From contig JAAAJB010000219.1 in the NCBI GenBank assembly GCA_016098155.1, positions 1 to 52,315 of the forward strand: a stretch of DNA of 52,315 bases, in the 5' to 3' direction. The stretch comes from Actinomortierella ambigua (Eukaryota; Mortierellomycota; Mortierellomycetes; Mortierellales; Mortierellaceae). The first letter of the stretch is position 1; each line of letters starts with the position of its first letter. Shown here one piece after another: positions 11,369-21,087 of this stretch. The position numbers were made by a program, and so were the translations under genes. The notes below the pieces were generated by a model. It searched no databases. It was not told the origin of the DNA and saw nothing but the letters and a program-made list of their open reading frames with translations.

Positions 11369-11976
11369 GGTACCGAGCGAGTAGAACAAGAACCACTGAG
11401 TTGTGGTTGTGTGTGTTGCGTTTAAGAGAACGCCATCGTTGAACAAAACCACCTCATTGTGTAAAAAAATCCCTGACATCAAAGCACCTGCCGACATCAT
11501 GCTCGACACCGAGGTAGGCAGTCAAGTTGACCGCTGCAATGTTCTCACCTGCGTACCACTCAATACGATGATGAAAGGCATCAGGGCATCAGACATATTC
11601 TCACGTCTCTCCAAGCGCCTTCGCGTGAGAATATCAGAGATGCGAATCCTAAATCCATAAACTCCTTTATGGGCCGTGCTTTGCAGATGGGATCTGGGCC
11701 CAGCAATAAGCCTCTTGAAAAGTAGAGCCGTACGAAGCGTGGCGCGTCTAATACGCGTATGTTGCCACAAGGCACACTCTCTCTCCCCCCACCATCACAT
11801 CTCGTGTACAATATGCCGTGTCCCTCAATCGTTGCTAACGACTTGGTTGCACGCGAAAGACTTGGTTGCTCGGGGCCAAGAAAGCACGAGAAATTTCAAA
11901 GTATAAGAACAAAAGAAATAAGAGACGCGATAGCCGCGACCGATAGAGTATGAAAGCTACAGAGGAGAGAGGGTCT

Positions 11977-12408
11977 CTATTGTCTGATCATAATCTTGCT
12001 CGTGCCCCTGACCGTAAAGTCGCCAACGGAGCTTCGGCCTTCGACGCTAGCACCGCTCTCCGGCCACCTGAGGTGAAGCCAGCCTTGCCCGATGACGCCA
12101 TGGAAAGGGCCATTGAAATCCTCGCGTTTATTCATTGTGAAAGTCACGGGATCGAACCTCATTCCCTCCAGCGGAAGTTTCGGCTCAAGCTCTCCCGCAA
12201 TATCCCACGAACTTCCGCTTACTCGTCCTCGAATGCGGTTTTTGTCAATGTAGACAAAGCCAGGGAGGTGTTCCTCGAGGTCATAGAAGGCGGGGCGGCC
12301 GAATAAGCGACCGGTGCGGGAGATCTTGTCCTCACAGAAGGGTTCCTGACTGGCAAAAGAAGCAGCTGGGAGCATAGCAGCGAGCAGACAAGCAAGGAAG
12401 GGACGCAT
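11977..12408 (-). CDS. Small secreted protein, copy 1 of tandem array
   Basis: 143 residues, single exon. The N-terminus MRPFLACLLAAMLPAASFA is a clear signal peptide with probable cleavage after SFA. The mature part is about 124 residues with a single Cys (SQEPFCEDK), no membrane segment, and a predicted beta-rich pattern of alternating hydrophobics. I recognise no family. It is about 71% identical to the copy at 13070 (102 of 143 aligned, no gaps). Identity is very uneven: 43 of the first 46 residues match, but only 59 of the last 97. A TATA box lies about 90 bp upstream. A 118-codon frame on the opposite strand is open in both copies and is judged a shadow, since only this strand has a signal peptide and TATA box. 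The role is unknown; extracellular action is inferred. Confidence 0.8.
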   Translation of the reverse strand: MRPFLACLLAAMLPAASFASQEPFCEDKISRTGRLFGRPAFYDLEEHLPGFVYIDKNRIRGRVSGSSWDIAGELEPKLPLEGMRFDPVTFTMNKREDFNGPFHGVIGQGWLHLRWPESGASVEGRSSVGDFTVRGTSKIMIRQ

Positions 12409-12495
12409 TGTGGGAAAAATGCTTCAGAGTGTGGGGATTGATAAAGAAATAGGAAGGTTCGAGGAATGGGAAAAGCTGGAAAAGGAGCAACGCCT

Positions 12496-12503
12496 CTTTT
12501 ATA
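12496..12503 (-). promoter_or_regulatory. TATA box of secreted-protein copy 1
   Basis: TATAAAAG on the minus strand, 88-95 bp upstream of the ATG at 12408, in the same relative place in all three array promoters. Confidence 0.7.
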
Positions 12504-13069
12504 TTTATCGAGCGAGTGGAACAAGACGCGGTTGTGTGCGTTGCTTTTAATAGAGCGCCATCGCTGAACTAACCCATCTCATTGTAAGCATCTTAGCACT
12601 AGCCGATATCATGCGCGCGACCACCGAGATAGGTAATCAAGTCGGCCGTTGCAAAACTCCCACCCCCCTATTTCATGCGTACCACTCGGTCTACTGCAAG
12701 ACGATGATGCAGGGCACGAGAGATTTCCTCAGGCACCTCGCGTGGGACCATTGGAGATGCGAATCCTACACACACATGAAATTCTCTATGGGTTGTGCTT
12801 TCGCAGATGGGACCTGCGCTAGACAAATAACTTCTTATATAAAGCATATTATAACAACCGCTGTACGCAAAGCGGAGCGCGTCTAATATGGGTATATTGT
12901 GACAGGGTGCACTTTCTCTCCCTCCCCTATCACACCTCGCGTATAATAAGTCATGGTTTCTCAGCCGCCGCGAAAGACTTGGCTGCAAGGGGCCAAGAGA
13001 GTAACGAGAATGCTCAAAATATATAAGAAAAAATAAGACGCAATGGTTGCGACCGATAGAATATGGAGG

Positions 13070-13501
13070 CTATGGTTTCTTAGAAATCCTGCTCGTGCCC
13101 GAGACCGGAAAGTCGCCAACGATGCTGCGGCCAACGATGCTGGCACCGCTCTTCGGCCACTTGAGGACAATCTGGCCGCGCCCGATGAAGCCTTCGAAAC
13201 GGCCAATGAAATCCTCGGCTTTATCCATCGTGAAAGTCATGTGCTTAAACTTGAATCCCTCCAGCGGAAGCTTCTGTTCGAGCACTCCTATGAGACCCCA
13301 GGAGTCATCGCTTACTCGTCCTCGGATAAAGTTTTTGTTGATGTAGACAAAGCCAGGGACGGATTCCTCGAGGTCATAGAAGGCGGGGCGGCCGAATAAG
13401 CGACCGGTGCGGGAGATCTTGTCCTCACAGAAGGGTTCCTGACTGGCAAAGGAAGCAGCTGGGAGCACAACAGCGAGCAGACAAACAAGGAAGGGACGCA
13501 T
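13070..13501 (-). CDS. Small secreted protein, copy 2 of tandem array
   Basis: 143 residues, single exon, paralogue of the protein at 11977 with no indels. The signal peptide MRPFLVCLLAVVLPAASFA is followed by the same first mature block (SQEPFCEDKISRTGRLFGRP) and then a diverged domain with conserved anchors PGFVYI, IRGRVS, KLPLEG, TFTM, SGAS and VGDF. The invariant anchors suggest one conserved fold with variable surface positions. The C-terminus (SRISKKP) is more basic than that of copy 1 (SKIMIRQ). A strong TATA element (TATATAAAAG) lies 55-64 bp upstream. No function can be assigned. The pattern resembles rapidly evolving secreted proteins that meet hosts, prey or competitors, but that is inference. 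Confidence 0.8.
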   Translation of the reverse strand: MRPFLVCLLAVVLPAASFASQEPFCEDKISRTGRLFGRPAFYDLEESVPGFVYINKNFIRGRVSDDSWGLIGVLEQKLPLEGFKFKHMTFTMDKAEDFIGRFEGFIGRGQIVLKWPKSGASIVGRSIVGDFPVSGTSRISKKP

Positions 13502-13555
13502 TGTGGGAAAATGTTTGTGAGGGTAGAGATTGATAAAGAAAGGAGAGCAACACCT

Positions 13556-13565
13556 CTTTTATATA
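13556..13565 (-). promoter_or_regulatory. TATA box of secreted-protein copy 2
   Basis: TATATAAAAG on the minus strand, 55-64 bp upstream of the ATG at 13501. It is closer to the start than in the other two copies because of a deletion in the 5' leader. Confidence 0.7.
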
Positions 13566-14023
13566 GTGGGAAAAGGCAAATGAGAGAACCCCTGGAATGG
13601 CAGGTGTGTGTGTTGGGTTAAAGGGAACGCCATTGTTGAACCAAACCACACCGTGACAAATGGAGAAGATAGCATAGGAAAACGAGGATGGACGGCAAAT
13701 ATTCTCACCTCCCTATTTCATGCATACCACTCAGTGTGTTGCAGGACGACGTCTTAAGAAATCAGACACATTCTCACGTTGCTCCAAGCGCGCTCGCGTG
13801 AATATCAGAGGTGCGAATCCTACATCCATGAGTTCTTTTATCGGCCGTGATTTGCAGATCGGATCTGGGCCCTGTAATAGCCTCTTGAAAGTGGAGTCTT
13901 ACATAGAAGCGGGGCGCGTCTAATACACGTATGTTGTCACAGGGTACACTCCCTCTCCCTCCCCTATCATACATCGTGTATAACATGCCGTGTTCCCCTG
14001 CCGCCGCGAAAGACTTGGTTGCT

Positions 14024-15154
14024 AGTACACAATCTCTTCTTAGGCTTGGCGACTAGTCGTGTGGTTTTGTAGTGAGCGAACTAGGCTGTCGGCGTATCAT
14101 GGATCGACAATGATGAGGTGCCACGCGGACTGGAATGTAACTGCAACACCTGCTAAACACTCCTAATTCACTGCTCAGCTGGTCGCAGAACGAAGCACCG
14201 GCCGGTCGATGGAGATGCGGATTTCACGGTTCAGGCACGGAAGCGCTAATGAACCACGGAAGTGCTAATGAACCATGAGTGACACCTATACTGTGTCCGT
14301 GAGCAGTGGATCGAAGTGTCAGCTTGGTGATTCAAAGTCAAAACCATAAGTGTAAAAGCGACAGCGAACCACAAAGACGTCCCTATCCGTGCTGCAAACC
14401 ATTTTACTGGAAGAAGAGGAATAGGAGAAAGCGCTCCTACCAGAACGGAGGACCAAGGAGCTAACTAGCATGCAAATTGCCAGCGAATAACGAATTGAAA
14501 TTGCACCTCAGCCTCGTCACGGTCCAAGTATGACAGATGCCAAGAGCCTTGTCATGTCAAGTCGGAGAAAGATCCGCGTTTCACGCTACTTGGCTCATTT
14601 CTGCTGCATATTATCTATTTATCTGTTATTGTCACTCGCTATGAGAGTGGTGCGAGGCGACAGGTTACACAGACAACAACGCCTTCAAGCTAACACCTCT
14701 GCACTGCAACAGATGAAATGAGCAACGATTGCAGCGACAAAGGCAGCCTTGGAGGATGAAAAAGAAACTGGCTGCCACAACCAATCAGTCAGCTCAAGGC
14801 TGCCACGTTTGGCAGTGAATAGGTGAATAACGCTAGACAGATACAGGAAGGAGTGGTGAGCCCAGAACGAGTACCTAAGCTTTGTCAACGTCAACAAGTG
14901 CTGCGATGTAGCTAGGATCGTTGGAGATAGCGAGCGCTGAGAGCTGATGCTTTGGATCAACAGCATTGTCAAGTCAACCAAGGCTTCTCATTTGCGAGAA
15001 CCGCAAGAAGCCTCGAAGGAATACTCTGTTGGTCAATGACGATGACACACTTGGTGTTCAGTCAAGTACACATGTCAAGAGCAGGATCGTTTTGTGTGAA
15101 TGATATGTAATGCTATTTTAAATGATTGTGGGTGACTGCATGACTATGAGGCGT
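14024..15154. other. Gene-free region beside the array, no gene recognised
   Basis: About 1.1 kb of balanced-composition sequence without an ORF of conserved appearance on either strand. It lacks the homopolymer runs of normal intergenic DNA in this window, which suggests a decayed mobile element or gene, but no transposase, reverse transcriptase or terminal repeats could be identified. A 19-bp tandem duplication lies at 14237-14274. Confidence 0.4.
14237..14274. repeat. 19-bp tandem duplication
   Basis: Two adjacent 19-bp units (ACGGAAG(C/T)GCTAATGAACC) differing at one base, at 14237-14255 and 14256-14274. Confidence 0.85.
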
Positions 15155-17315
15155 CTATCCGAAAATGCGCATTCCGTCGTCTGGAACATCGTCTTCTGCT
15201 TCCTCTTCCTCTCCTTCGTTGTCTTCATCCTTCAGTCCCGACTGTCGGCCGAGGAGTGATGAGAACAGCTCCTCCGTCATCTCCTCGTGCCATGTACCAG
15301 CGGGTACAGGTGCCATAAAGCTTTGCAGCTTATCGTGGACGTGATATCTATTCCGAAAGGAGGAGCATTAATTTGTAAGTCACCCAGTCACGTCGGACAC
15401 AATAATGTCGCATTCTCATCTCCATGCTCTGTTAGTTCTGAATCTGTGGTCTGTACCTTAACCGGCGACCCTTGCTGGCCTTAGTGTCAACTGCCTTCTT
15501 GGACTGCTTTGATTGGCGCAGAGCGGCCCAGCGCATGCCCATCGCTGTAGGATCGTCATTGTCCACCATACGCGACTCGATCAACTCTCGCAGCAGCTGC
15601 TGGTAAAAGTCTGTATCGTCAAAAATCTCCTCGTCGTGATTGGACAGATGAGCATCCAGACGTCCCGTGTCCGGTGTCTTCTCCACCGAGGGATCTTCGT
15701 CGTTATCGGTCTCCTTTGGTGGTTTGCCCAAGATGTGGTACTCTGATCGCTTGAGCTGTGTCCGCTTCAACAGGCGTTCCTCGTCAGCCATGGTTTGGCT
15801 GATTTGCGTCATGATACCCTAGATAATGAATAAAGCATGTCAGCAGGCTGGACACAAATGTCGTGGCAGTGACGGAGAATAGAACAGATCTATGACCATT
15901 TTCATCCACAGGTACTTGCCTGGTTCATAGCCTTGAACTTCTTGTTAAGAGGGATGCCACTTGCGACCTGCACCTTGTTGCTCCACTTCTCCAGAGTATT
16001 ATTGCGGTACGAGCGCCAAGCCTCGTTCAGACCTTCAACATCCTTCCAGGCCTTGGTCTCCCAAGAGTCATCGTCCAGTTTCTTTTGCCTTGTCTCCTTG
16101 TCCTCTGCCAGATCAGCCAGTTTGCGCTTGTTGGTCTTTGGGACTGCAACACCCTCCAAGTTGCGGAGCAAACTTGTCCTGACAGTAATCAAGGTATCGA
16201 TGAACGAGCGGAGCGCCATTTTGGCTTCCTCCTGCGGTTCAGCCGTGTCATTGGTCAGGAGTTCTTCGTACATGTCCGGTTGTGGAAAGCTGTTGGTAAG
16301 GGCGACCGACTTTTGTAACCGAATGCGGGTATCCAACAGTGTCTCCCAGATCGACAGCTGCGATTTGACGTGCATGCCCTTCTCAACGTCCTCGTTCACA
16401 CTCTTTGTCATGCGCTGCAAAAGTGCCTTTTCTTCCTCCTGGATCTTCTGTAGCTCTTCCTGCATTTCATTAGAGGCAGACGCCATACCGTTGGCTGAGA
16501 ACGATCCATACCCGTCTTCCTCATCCTCATCATCGTCATCCTCATCATCGTCTTCCTCGGCATCATCTTCGTCCGAGTCTTCCCCCTCCTCCTCATCCTC
16601 CTCGCCTTCCTCATCGTCATCACCATGGAGGCCACCCATGAGATCTTCATCATCATCGTCCTCAGCATCTGACTCCTCCTCTTCGCTCTCCTCGTCGCTC
16701 TCGATGTTTAGTGCTGCCTTCCTGCTAATCTTCTTGCCCTTGTACTTGGGATCGTCCAACAAAAACTGCTTCGTTCTCAGCTGGCTCTTTCTATAGGATT
16801 CAGAATGTAAAATGAAGTTGCAGGCATTAGCGGCTTAAGTCAACGCAGGAAAACAAAACATGGTATGACGCTGGCATGTCAGCAATGATTACCCCATAGA
16901 GACGTAGTGCTCGCGCCCGGCTGCATCGTCGCCGCTGTCCTGGCTCTCAACATCACTTCCTGCATCAGCGTTTGCAGTAAAGCTGTCGCCGCCCATGTCT
17001 TCCGGATCGAAGTCTAAACGTGAATGCGGGGGAAAAGTCATGGGCTTGGGTGAGTTCTTAATCACTTGGGGTCAATAATATGCCATTAGGTTCCATATCG
17101 ATCACTGTATTTGACATACCAACAGGTGCGGCGGTAGACAAATCAGCCAGCTGCTCGGCCAACGACTTCTTCTTGGCTATAGGAGGGCGCATGAGAATAA
17201 AAACAGGACGAGGAAGAAGGCGAAGAAGAAGAAGGTTATTTATGGAGGTCTATTACCATGCAAAGGTGAATTGAGGGTTCTCGTTGACGAATTGCGAGGG
17301 ACACGTACGAGGCAT
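15155..17315 (-). CDS. BFR2: BFR2 / AATF (traube) ribosome-biogenesis protein
   Basis: Nucleolar component of the small-subunit processome needed for early pre-rRNA cleavage; in animals it is AATF/Che-1. Six exons on the minus strand: 17315-17309 (only 7 nt), 17176-17120, 17013-16893, 16790-15920, 15818-15457 and 15347-15155, giving 536 residues. Landmarks: KKSLAEQLADL near the N-terminus, DFDPED, a long acidic Asp/Glu stretch (about residues 75-145), LSIWETLLDTRIRLQKS, the AATF core and LEKWSNKVQVASGIPLNKKFKAMNQ. These are followed by QISQTMADEERLLKRTQLKR and, in the Traube domain, EIFDDTDFYQQLLRELIESR. The end is DTKASKGRRLRYHVHDKLQSFM with the final FG. The intron after exon 4 starts GC (CAG|GCAAGT), the minor GC-AG class, and this is the only choice that keeps the frame. 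The gene is divergent from NOP10. Confidence 0.93.
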
Positions 17316-17506
17316 GGTGTCTGAAGGAGATGGGAGGGGTTGCTGAGAGTGATGCTGTTGTGTGCTGTGTTTTAGTGGGGTGCCTTGAGTTTGCTTTTTT
17401 TTTTACGAGTGGCTTGGCAGCACAGAAGTAAACAACCTTCTTTTTTTGCATGCATCTCGCACTCTAACCACACCAATTTCTTTACCAACAACCTTACAGA
17501 CTCAAG
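17316..17506. promoter_or_regulatory. Shared promoter of BFR2 (-) and NOP10 (+)
   Basis: Fewer than 200 bp separate the BFR2 start codon from the probable first non-coding exon of NOP10, so the two ribosome-biogenesis genes share a bidirectional promoter. A T run lies at about 17395-17404 and another T-rich word at about 17440. I could not find clear RRPE or PAC motifs. Confidence 0.6.
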
Positions 17507-17873
17507 GTATGCTGGAATGGACAATAGTGCCAGTAGACGCATCCCTTGATTCCTCTTTCAATCTCTATGAAGCCCATGGATCGACATTGTGGAGAAAACC
17601 ATCAGCATTCGTACCGCTCTTGATACTGAGGCGCTCCCAAACTGCTCTGTCCGGGAGTGTTTTAAGTAGTCCGGCGATCGCTGTTAGGGCAAAACACCCA
17701 CACCCACACATACACACACACACACACTGTCTGGAGATGGAGCCAGGAATTGGCTTATTGGATATGCCATTGCTAGACGATCGAAGATGGCCTCTTCGCT
17801 AGCTTTCATAGACTGATCAACTGACTTCTTTTTATTTAATATTGCTTCCTTCACCAATTGTCCACTCGAATAG
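17507..17873 (+). other. Probable 5' UTR intron of NOP10
   Basis: A donor AAG|GTATGC at 17507 and an acceptor CGAATAG ending at 17873, directly before the NOP10 ATG, enclose 367 bp. It contains a CA microsatellite (about 17700-17728) and short inverted repeats. Genes for ribosome-biogenesis proteins often host snoRNAs in introns, but no convincing C/D or H/ACA box set was found by eye. Confidence 0.5.
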
Positions 17874-18179
17874 ATGCATCTTATGTACTCGTTGTCGCCC
17901 GAGGGCAAGCGTATCTACACCCTCAAGGTATGGCAGTGTGCTGATCTAGTTCGCACCTGAATAGCTGGGAAAAAAAGGTCTGCAGAGACATGCCTAACAC
18001 ATTTTGTTTTGTCAAATACCCCGATCTGTTTTGAGTAGAAGCTGACTGCCTCCGGCACCGTCACCAAGTCTGCTCACCCTGCTCGCTTCTCGCCCGATGA
18101 CAAGTACTCTCGTCACCGTGTCACGCTCAAGAAGCGCTTCGGCATCCTTATGACTCAGCTTCCCGCCAAGAAGTTGTAA
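17874..18179 (+). CDS. NOP10: H/ACA snoRNP subunit NOP10
   Basis: Small protein of the H/ACA ribonucleoprotein (with dyskerin/Cbf5, Nhp2 and Gar1) that guides pseudouridylation of rRNA and snRNA and is also part of vertebrate telomerase. Exons are 17874-17927 and 18039-18179, giving 64 residues, exactly the size of human NOP10. It reads [18 protein letters not shown], then the second exon with the highly conserved [25 protein letters not shown]. The fungal form lacks the four zinc-binding cysteines of archaeal Nop10, as expected for eukaryotes. The donor is AAG|GTATGG and the acceptor GAGTAG. The gene is too small and split to stand out as an ORF. It is divergent from BFR2. Confidence 0.95.
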
Positions 18180-19174
18180 ATGATTTTTTTGTCGTATTGC
18201 CTGCGTCCTTGGATGTTCATGGTAGAACAAAGGCCAAGGACACGACAAGAATGGATTCGGGAAGTCTTTGTCGTAATGAGGCGCTAAAGAAGAAAACCTT
18301 GGATAGCCCTCCCCATTTCAGTGTACATTAAAAATGAGCATACATATTATATGTGTTGAATGACAAAAAGGAAAAAAAAAAGACTTGTTTCCAGCCTCAA
18401 TTACCATGGATCCAATACAGCCTGGATCCAATATCACGCCCAATCATCTCACTTTTGCAAAAACCTTCTCCATGTATTCCGTTTACCTCGTTGCACAAGG
18501 GGAGGTAGAGCGAGATTCTCTGTATGGCAAATTGAACTCGTCCATAAGAGGTGGGCAGCGGGTGATCCAAGTGATTACAAACAATGGTATAGCTAGGCCT
18601 GGCTACAGTGACACAAAGGGGAACAGGGATTGGAGCTGGATACTTGGACTTGCCGTAAAGCGATCAGGAGAGAAAGCCAAACATCTGGTTTTCGTGAAGA
18701 AAGGACAGAAAGGGTGAAGCTCCATGGTAGGCCCCAAACCATGAGTGGAAGTATAGTCTTCAACAGCAGCAATCATTGCGGATCACCCTTTGCTTAGTGC
18801 GTGTGGACACTCTTCTTGCATATCTCTCCACCCAATCGCCTGCCCCTTTCCACGCAATTGATCGGTCTCATCAGGCCCTGTCGAGTGGTGGTGTCCTCCT
18901 TATGAAATCTGGATTCCTTCAGAGGTCTCATGGAGTGCCACTTGGAGGATATAATCCATTTTACACAATGTAGTCTGGCAGGTTTGGAGGCGGGGGAGCG
19001 CGGGCCATCTGGGCTTTTTGTCCAGGGAAAATGTCGAGTTGTCACAATTTCCAAGTTGTCCTCAGCTGGTATGTCCCTCACTCGTGAAAAAAAATACCTT
19101 TTTTGTAATCTTGGTTTTCATTGCTCAACTCATTTTCGAAACCACCTCCGTCCCTCCCGGTCCTAGCAGGAAGC
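18180..19174. other. Intergenic region NOP10-MMM1
   Basis: About 1 kb. A plus-strand frame at 18385-18717 (110 codons) resembles no family and is probably chance. A candidate 5' UTR intron of MMM1 runs from 19069 (CTG|GTATGT) to 19169 (CTAGCAG), six bases before the MMM1 start. If it is spliced, an upstream out-of-frame ATG at 19030 would precede the MMM1 start. Confidence 0.45.
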
Positions 19175-20541
19175 ATGGTCCACCATTTGCAAGTCGTGGA
19201 GCGCAATGGACATTTGGAGCTCATGGAGGATGGGCGAGCCATTCTCATTGGCGTGAACAGCAGCGGGTGGGGGTTTTCGGGAATGTCATTCACGACTGGG
19301 CTGCTCATCGGCCAGCTCTCGGTGGTTCTAATAGTCCTTGTGTGCTTCAAGTACCTCTTGCTTGAGGATGTGCGGTATGGTCGCAAGGTATGTCCTGTAG
19401 TCCCCCCCCATCCCTTTTGTAAAAAAGTCAGGCCCTTCTTCATCTTCAATTTCTGTGTCGGGTGGCACGATACTTTTTGGTTGACCTGAGTATATTCTAT
19501 ATCTTTCTGACTTAACAACCAGCCACGATCGTTCTCCAATCGGGGCGTGGCGATCCCAGCACCGCCAACAAAGCCATCGCTGCCTTCCATCACCACCATT
19601 TTGAACAAGACGTTCTACGATGTTCACGAGCACGTTCCAGAGTCCTTGGATTGGATGAGTGTTCTCTTGGCTCAGGCAATTGCGCAGTATCGGGACGACT
19701 CAAAGGTCAATAACCGACTGATCAAGGCACTTGCAGAGGCGTTGAATGGCGGCGTGCGGCCAGACTGGGTCGGGCATATCCGAGTCACCGAGCTGAACCT
19801 GGGCGAGGATTTCCCTGTTTTGAGCAGAGCAAGGATTCGACCGGCCGATCAACCTGCAGGCAGTGTGGTATGTTCGATTTGAGAAGAGGACAAGGAAGTG
19901 CGAAGAGACGCAAGGTCTAAAAAGTCACGATATCGCTGTCCAGGAAAGTTGGGAGTAACCTCGGGAGATGACATTTCATGACTGACAAACTGCCCGATGT
20001 ACCTTGTTTCTAGAGAGCCGAGATTGATATTGACTTTAATGACCAGATTATGCTGGGCATTGAGACGTCTGTTCTCATCAACTGGCCTCGGCCGCGGATA
20101 GCAGCCTTGCCCGTTTCTCTAGTCTTGTCGGTGGTCAAGTTCCAGGCGACAGTAAGTTTACTCGAGTAGAAGGAAGAGTAGAGGGGAATAGTGGCATGTG
20201 AGGTTCATTTGGCTCCCCCCACCTTCGATACTGACGTTGAGAACTATTCGACAACTCTTGTTTTCTCTCGTCTCTCATGATAGATAACGCTTCAGTTCAA
20301 GACAGTGGACGGTCATCAATACATCTCCATTTCAACGTTGCCAGACTTTGAGCTCGAGTTTGGTGTTCAGTCATTACTGGGCGCGCGGACAAAACTGGAG
20401 GATGTGCCCAAGGTGACGGACCTGATCACCACCAAGCTGCGTGGTTTCTTCATTGATAGATGCGTCTCGCCGAATGGGCGGGACATTGCCATGCCTACAT
20501 TTTGGGCAAAACAGGATATATATGCCAAGAGCAAACAATAG
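19175..20541 (+). CDS. MMM1: MMM1, ER subunit of the ERMES mitochondria-ER tether
   Basis: ER-anchored SMP-domain lipid-transfer protein that joins Mdm10, Mdm12 and Mdm34 in ERMES. Exons are 19175-19387, 19523-19867, 20014-20151 and 20284-20541, giving 317 residues. A short N-terminal luminal part precedes SGMSFTTGLLIGQLSVVL and the single membrane segment (about residues 38-62). A linker (exon 2 start) leads to the SMP domain (about residues 95-310). Its landmarks are KTFYDVHEHVPESLDW, NRLIKALAEALNGG, VTELNLGEDFPV, ETSVLINWPRPRIAALPVSL and SLLGARTKLEDVPKV. All introns are phase 0, and donors are GTATGT or GTAAGT. The start was chosen as the only Met in frame before the membrane segment that follows a plausible acceptor. 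ERMES is largely a fungal/amoebozoan complex, which supports a fungal source. Confidence 0.93.
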
Positions 20542-21087
20542 AAAAACAAACTATGCAATCTTTCTCACATTCTTTTTCTGTGAGATTGCTCAGAACCCTT
20601 TTGAAGGGCGACTTGTGCTTGGACCAGGTGTTTCACCATATTGTCGAAAGACATTGACTAGTGAGCAATCCACATCTTTTGCCACTCGTTGTCTTTCAGC
20701 AGCTTTGATCGACTATTTAGAAGTGACAGATCTCACGCAGAGAGACAACGCCAGGCCTGGTGTAAGTTTACATCTCTGGTGGTAGTGATCGACTTGGGCG
20801 GCGTGAGCTTGGAGGCAAGATGACAGAGGCGTGGGTGGGGTGCCAGCACGGGGGCTTGTGGGGTTTAGCCGTTGTCGTGAGAGGGAAGGGGTTGCAGCTT
20901 ACCCTTGGTAGCGGAAATGCTTTTGAGGACACTCAAGGAACAACTCCTGGGCTTTTTTGGCTTGAGAGTCAATGTGGGGGGAGGGAGAGAGGGGCGTTCA
21001 CGGCTGGGACTGTTCACACTCCCATCTCAACCTCCGCCACCGACACACCTCTGCTTTTCTCTCTTCCATTCACAATCTGTTCTGCAC
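20542..21087. other. Intergenic region MMM1-DUF2009 gene
   Basis: About 545 bp between two plus-strand genes. No gene is recognised, though a G-rich stretch (about 20820-21005) stays open in two frames. The last 60 bp are C/T-rich and likely promoter or 5' UTR. Confidence 0.45.

Larger units (their letters stand above)
11269..14023. repeat. Tandem array, about 1.1-kb unit (promoter plus secreted-protein gene)
   Basis: Three related units lie in the same orientation. Start codons (minus strand) are at 11289, 12408 and 13501, spaced 1119 and 1093 bp. The upstream segments share a word beginning CTAATA(C/T)(A/G)(C/G)GTAT, at about 11747, 12885 and 13918, each followed by a CT-rich block and then GAAAGACTTGG(T/C)TGC. 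Similarity of the last promoter copy stops near 14023. The two complete units match over their whole length with an offset of 1093 bp. The first unit lacks the gene body. Confidence 0.85.

Noticed and set aside
15933..16796. Serine-rich 287-codon frame on the plus strand
   Set aside because: Shadow of the BFR2 acidic exon: GAN codons read in reverse give Ser runs. The minus strand matches the AATF/Traube family throughout.
18385..18717. 110-codon plus-strand frame between NOP10 and MMM1
   Set aside because: No family resemblance, no recognisable promoter or splice links, and average composition. Treated as chance.
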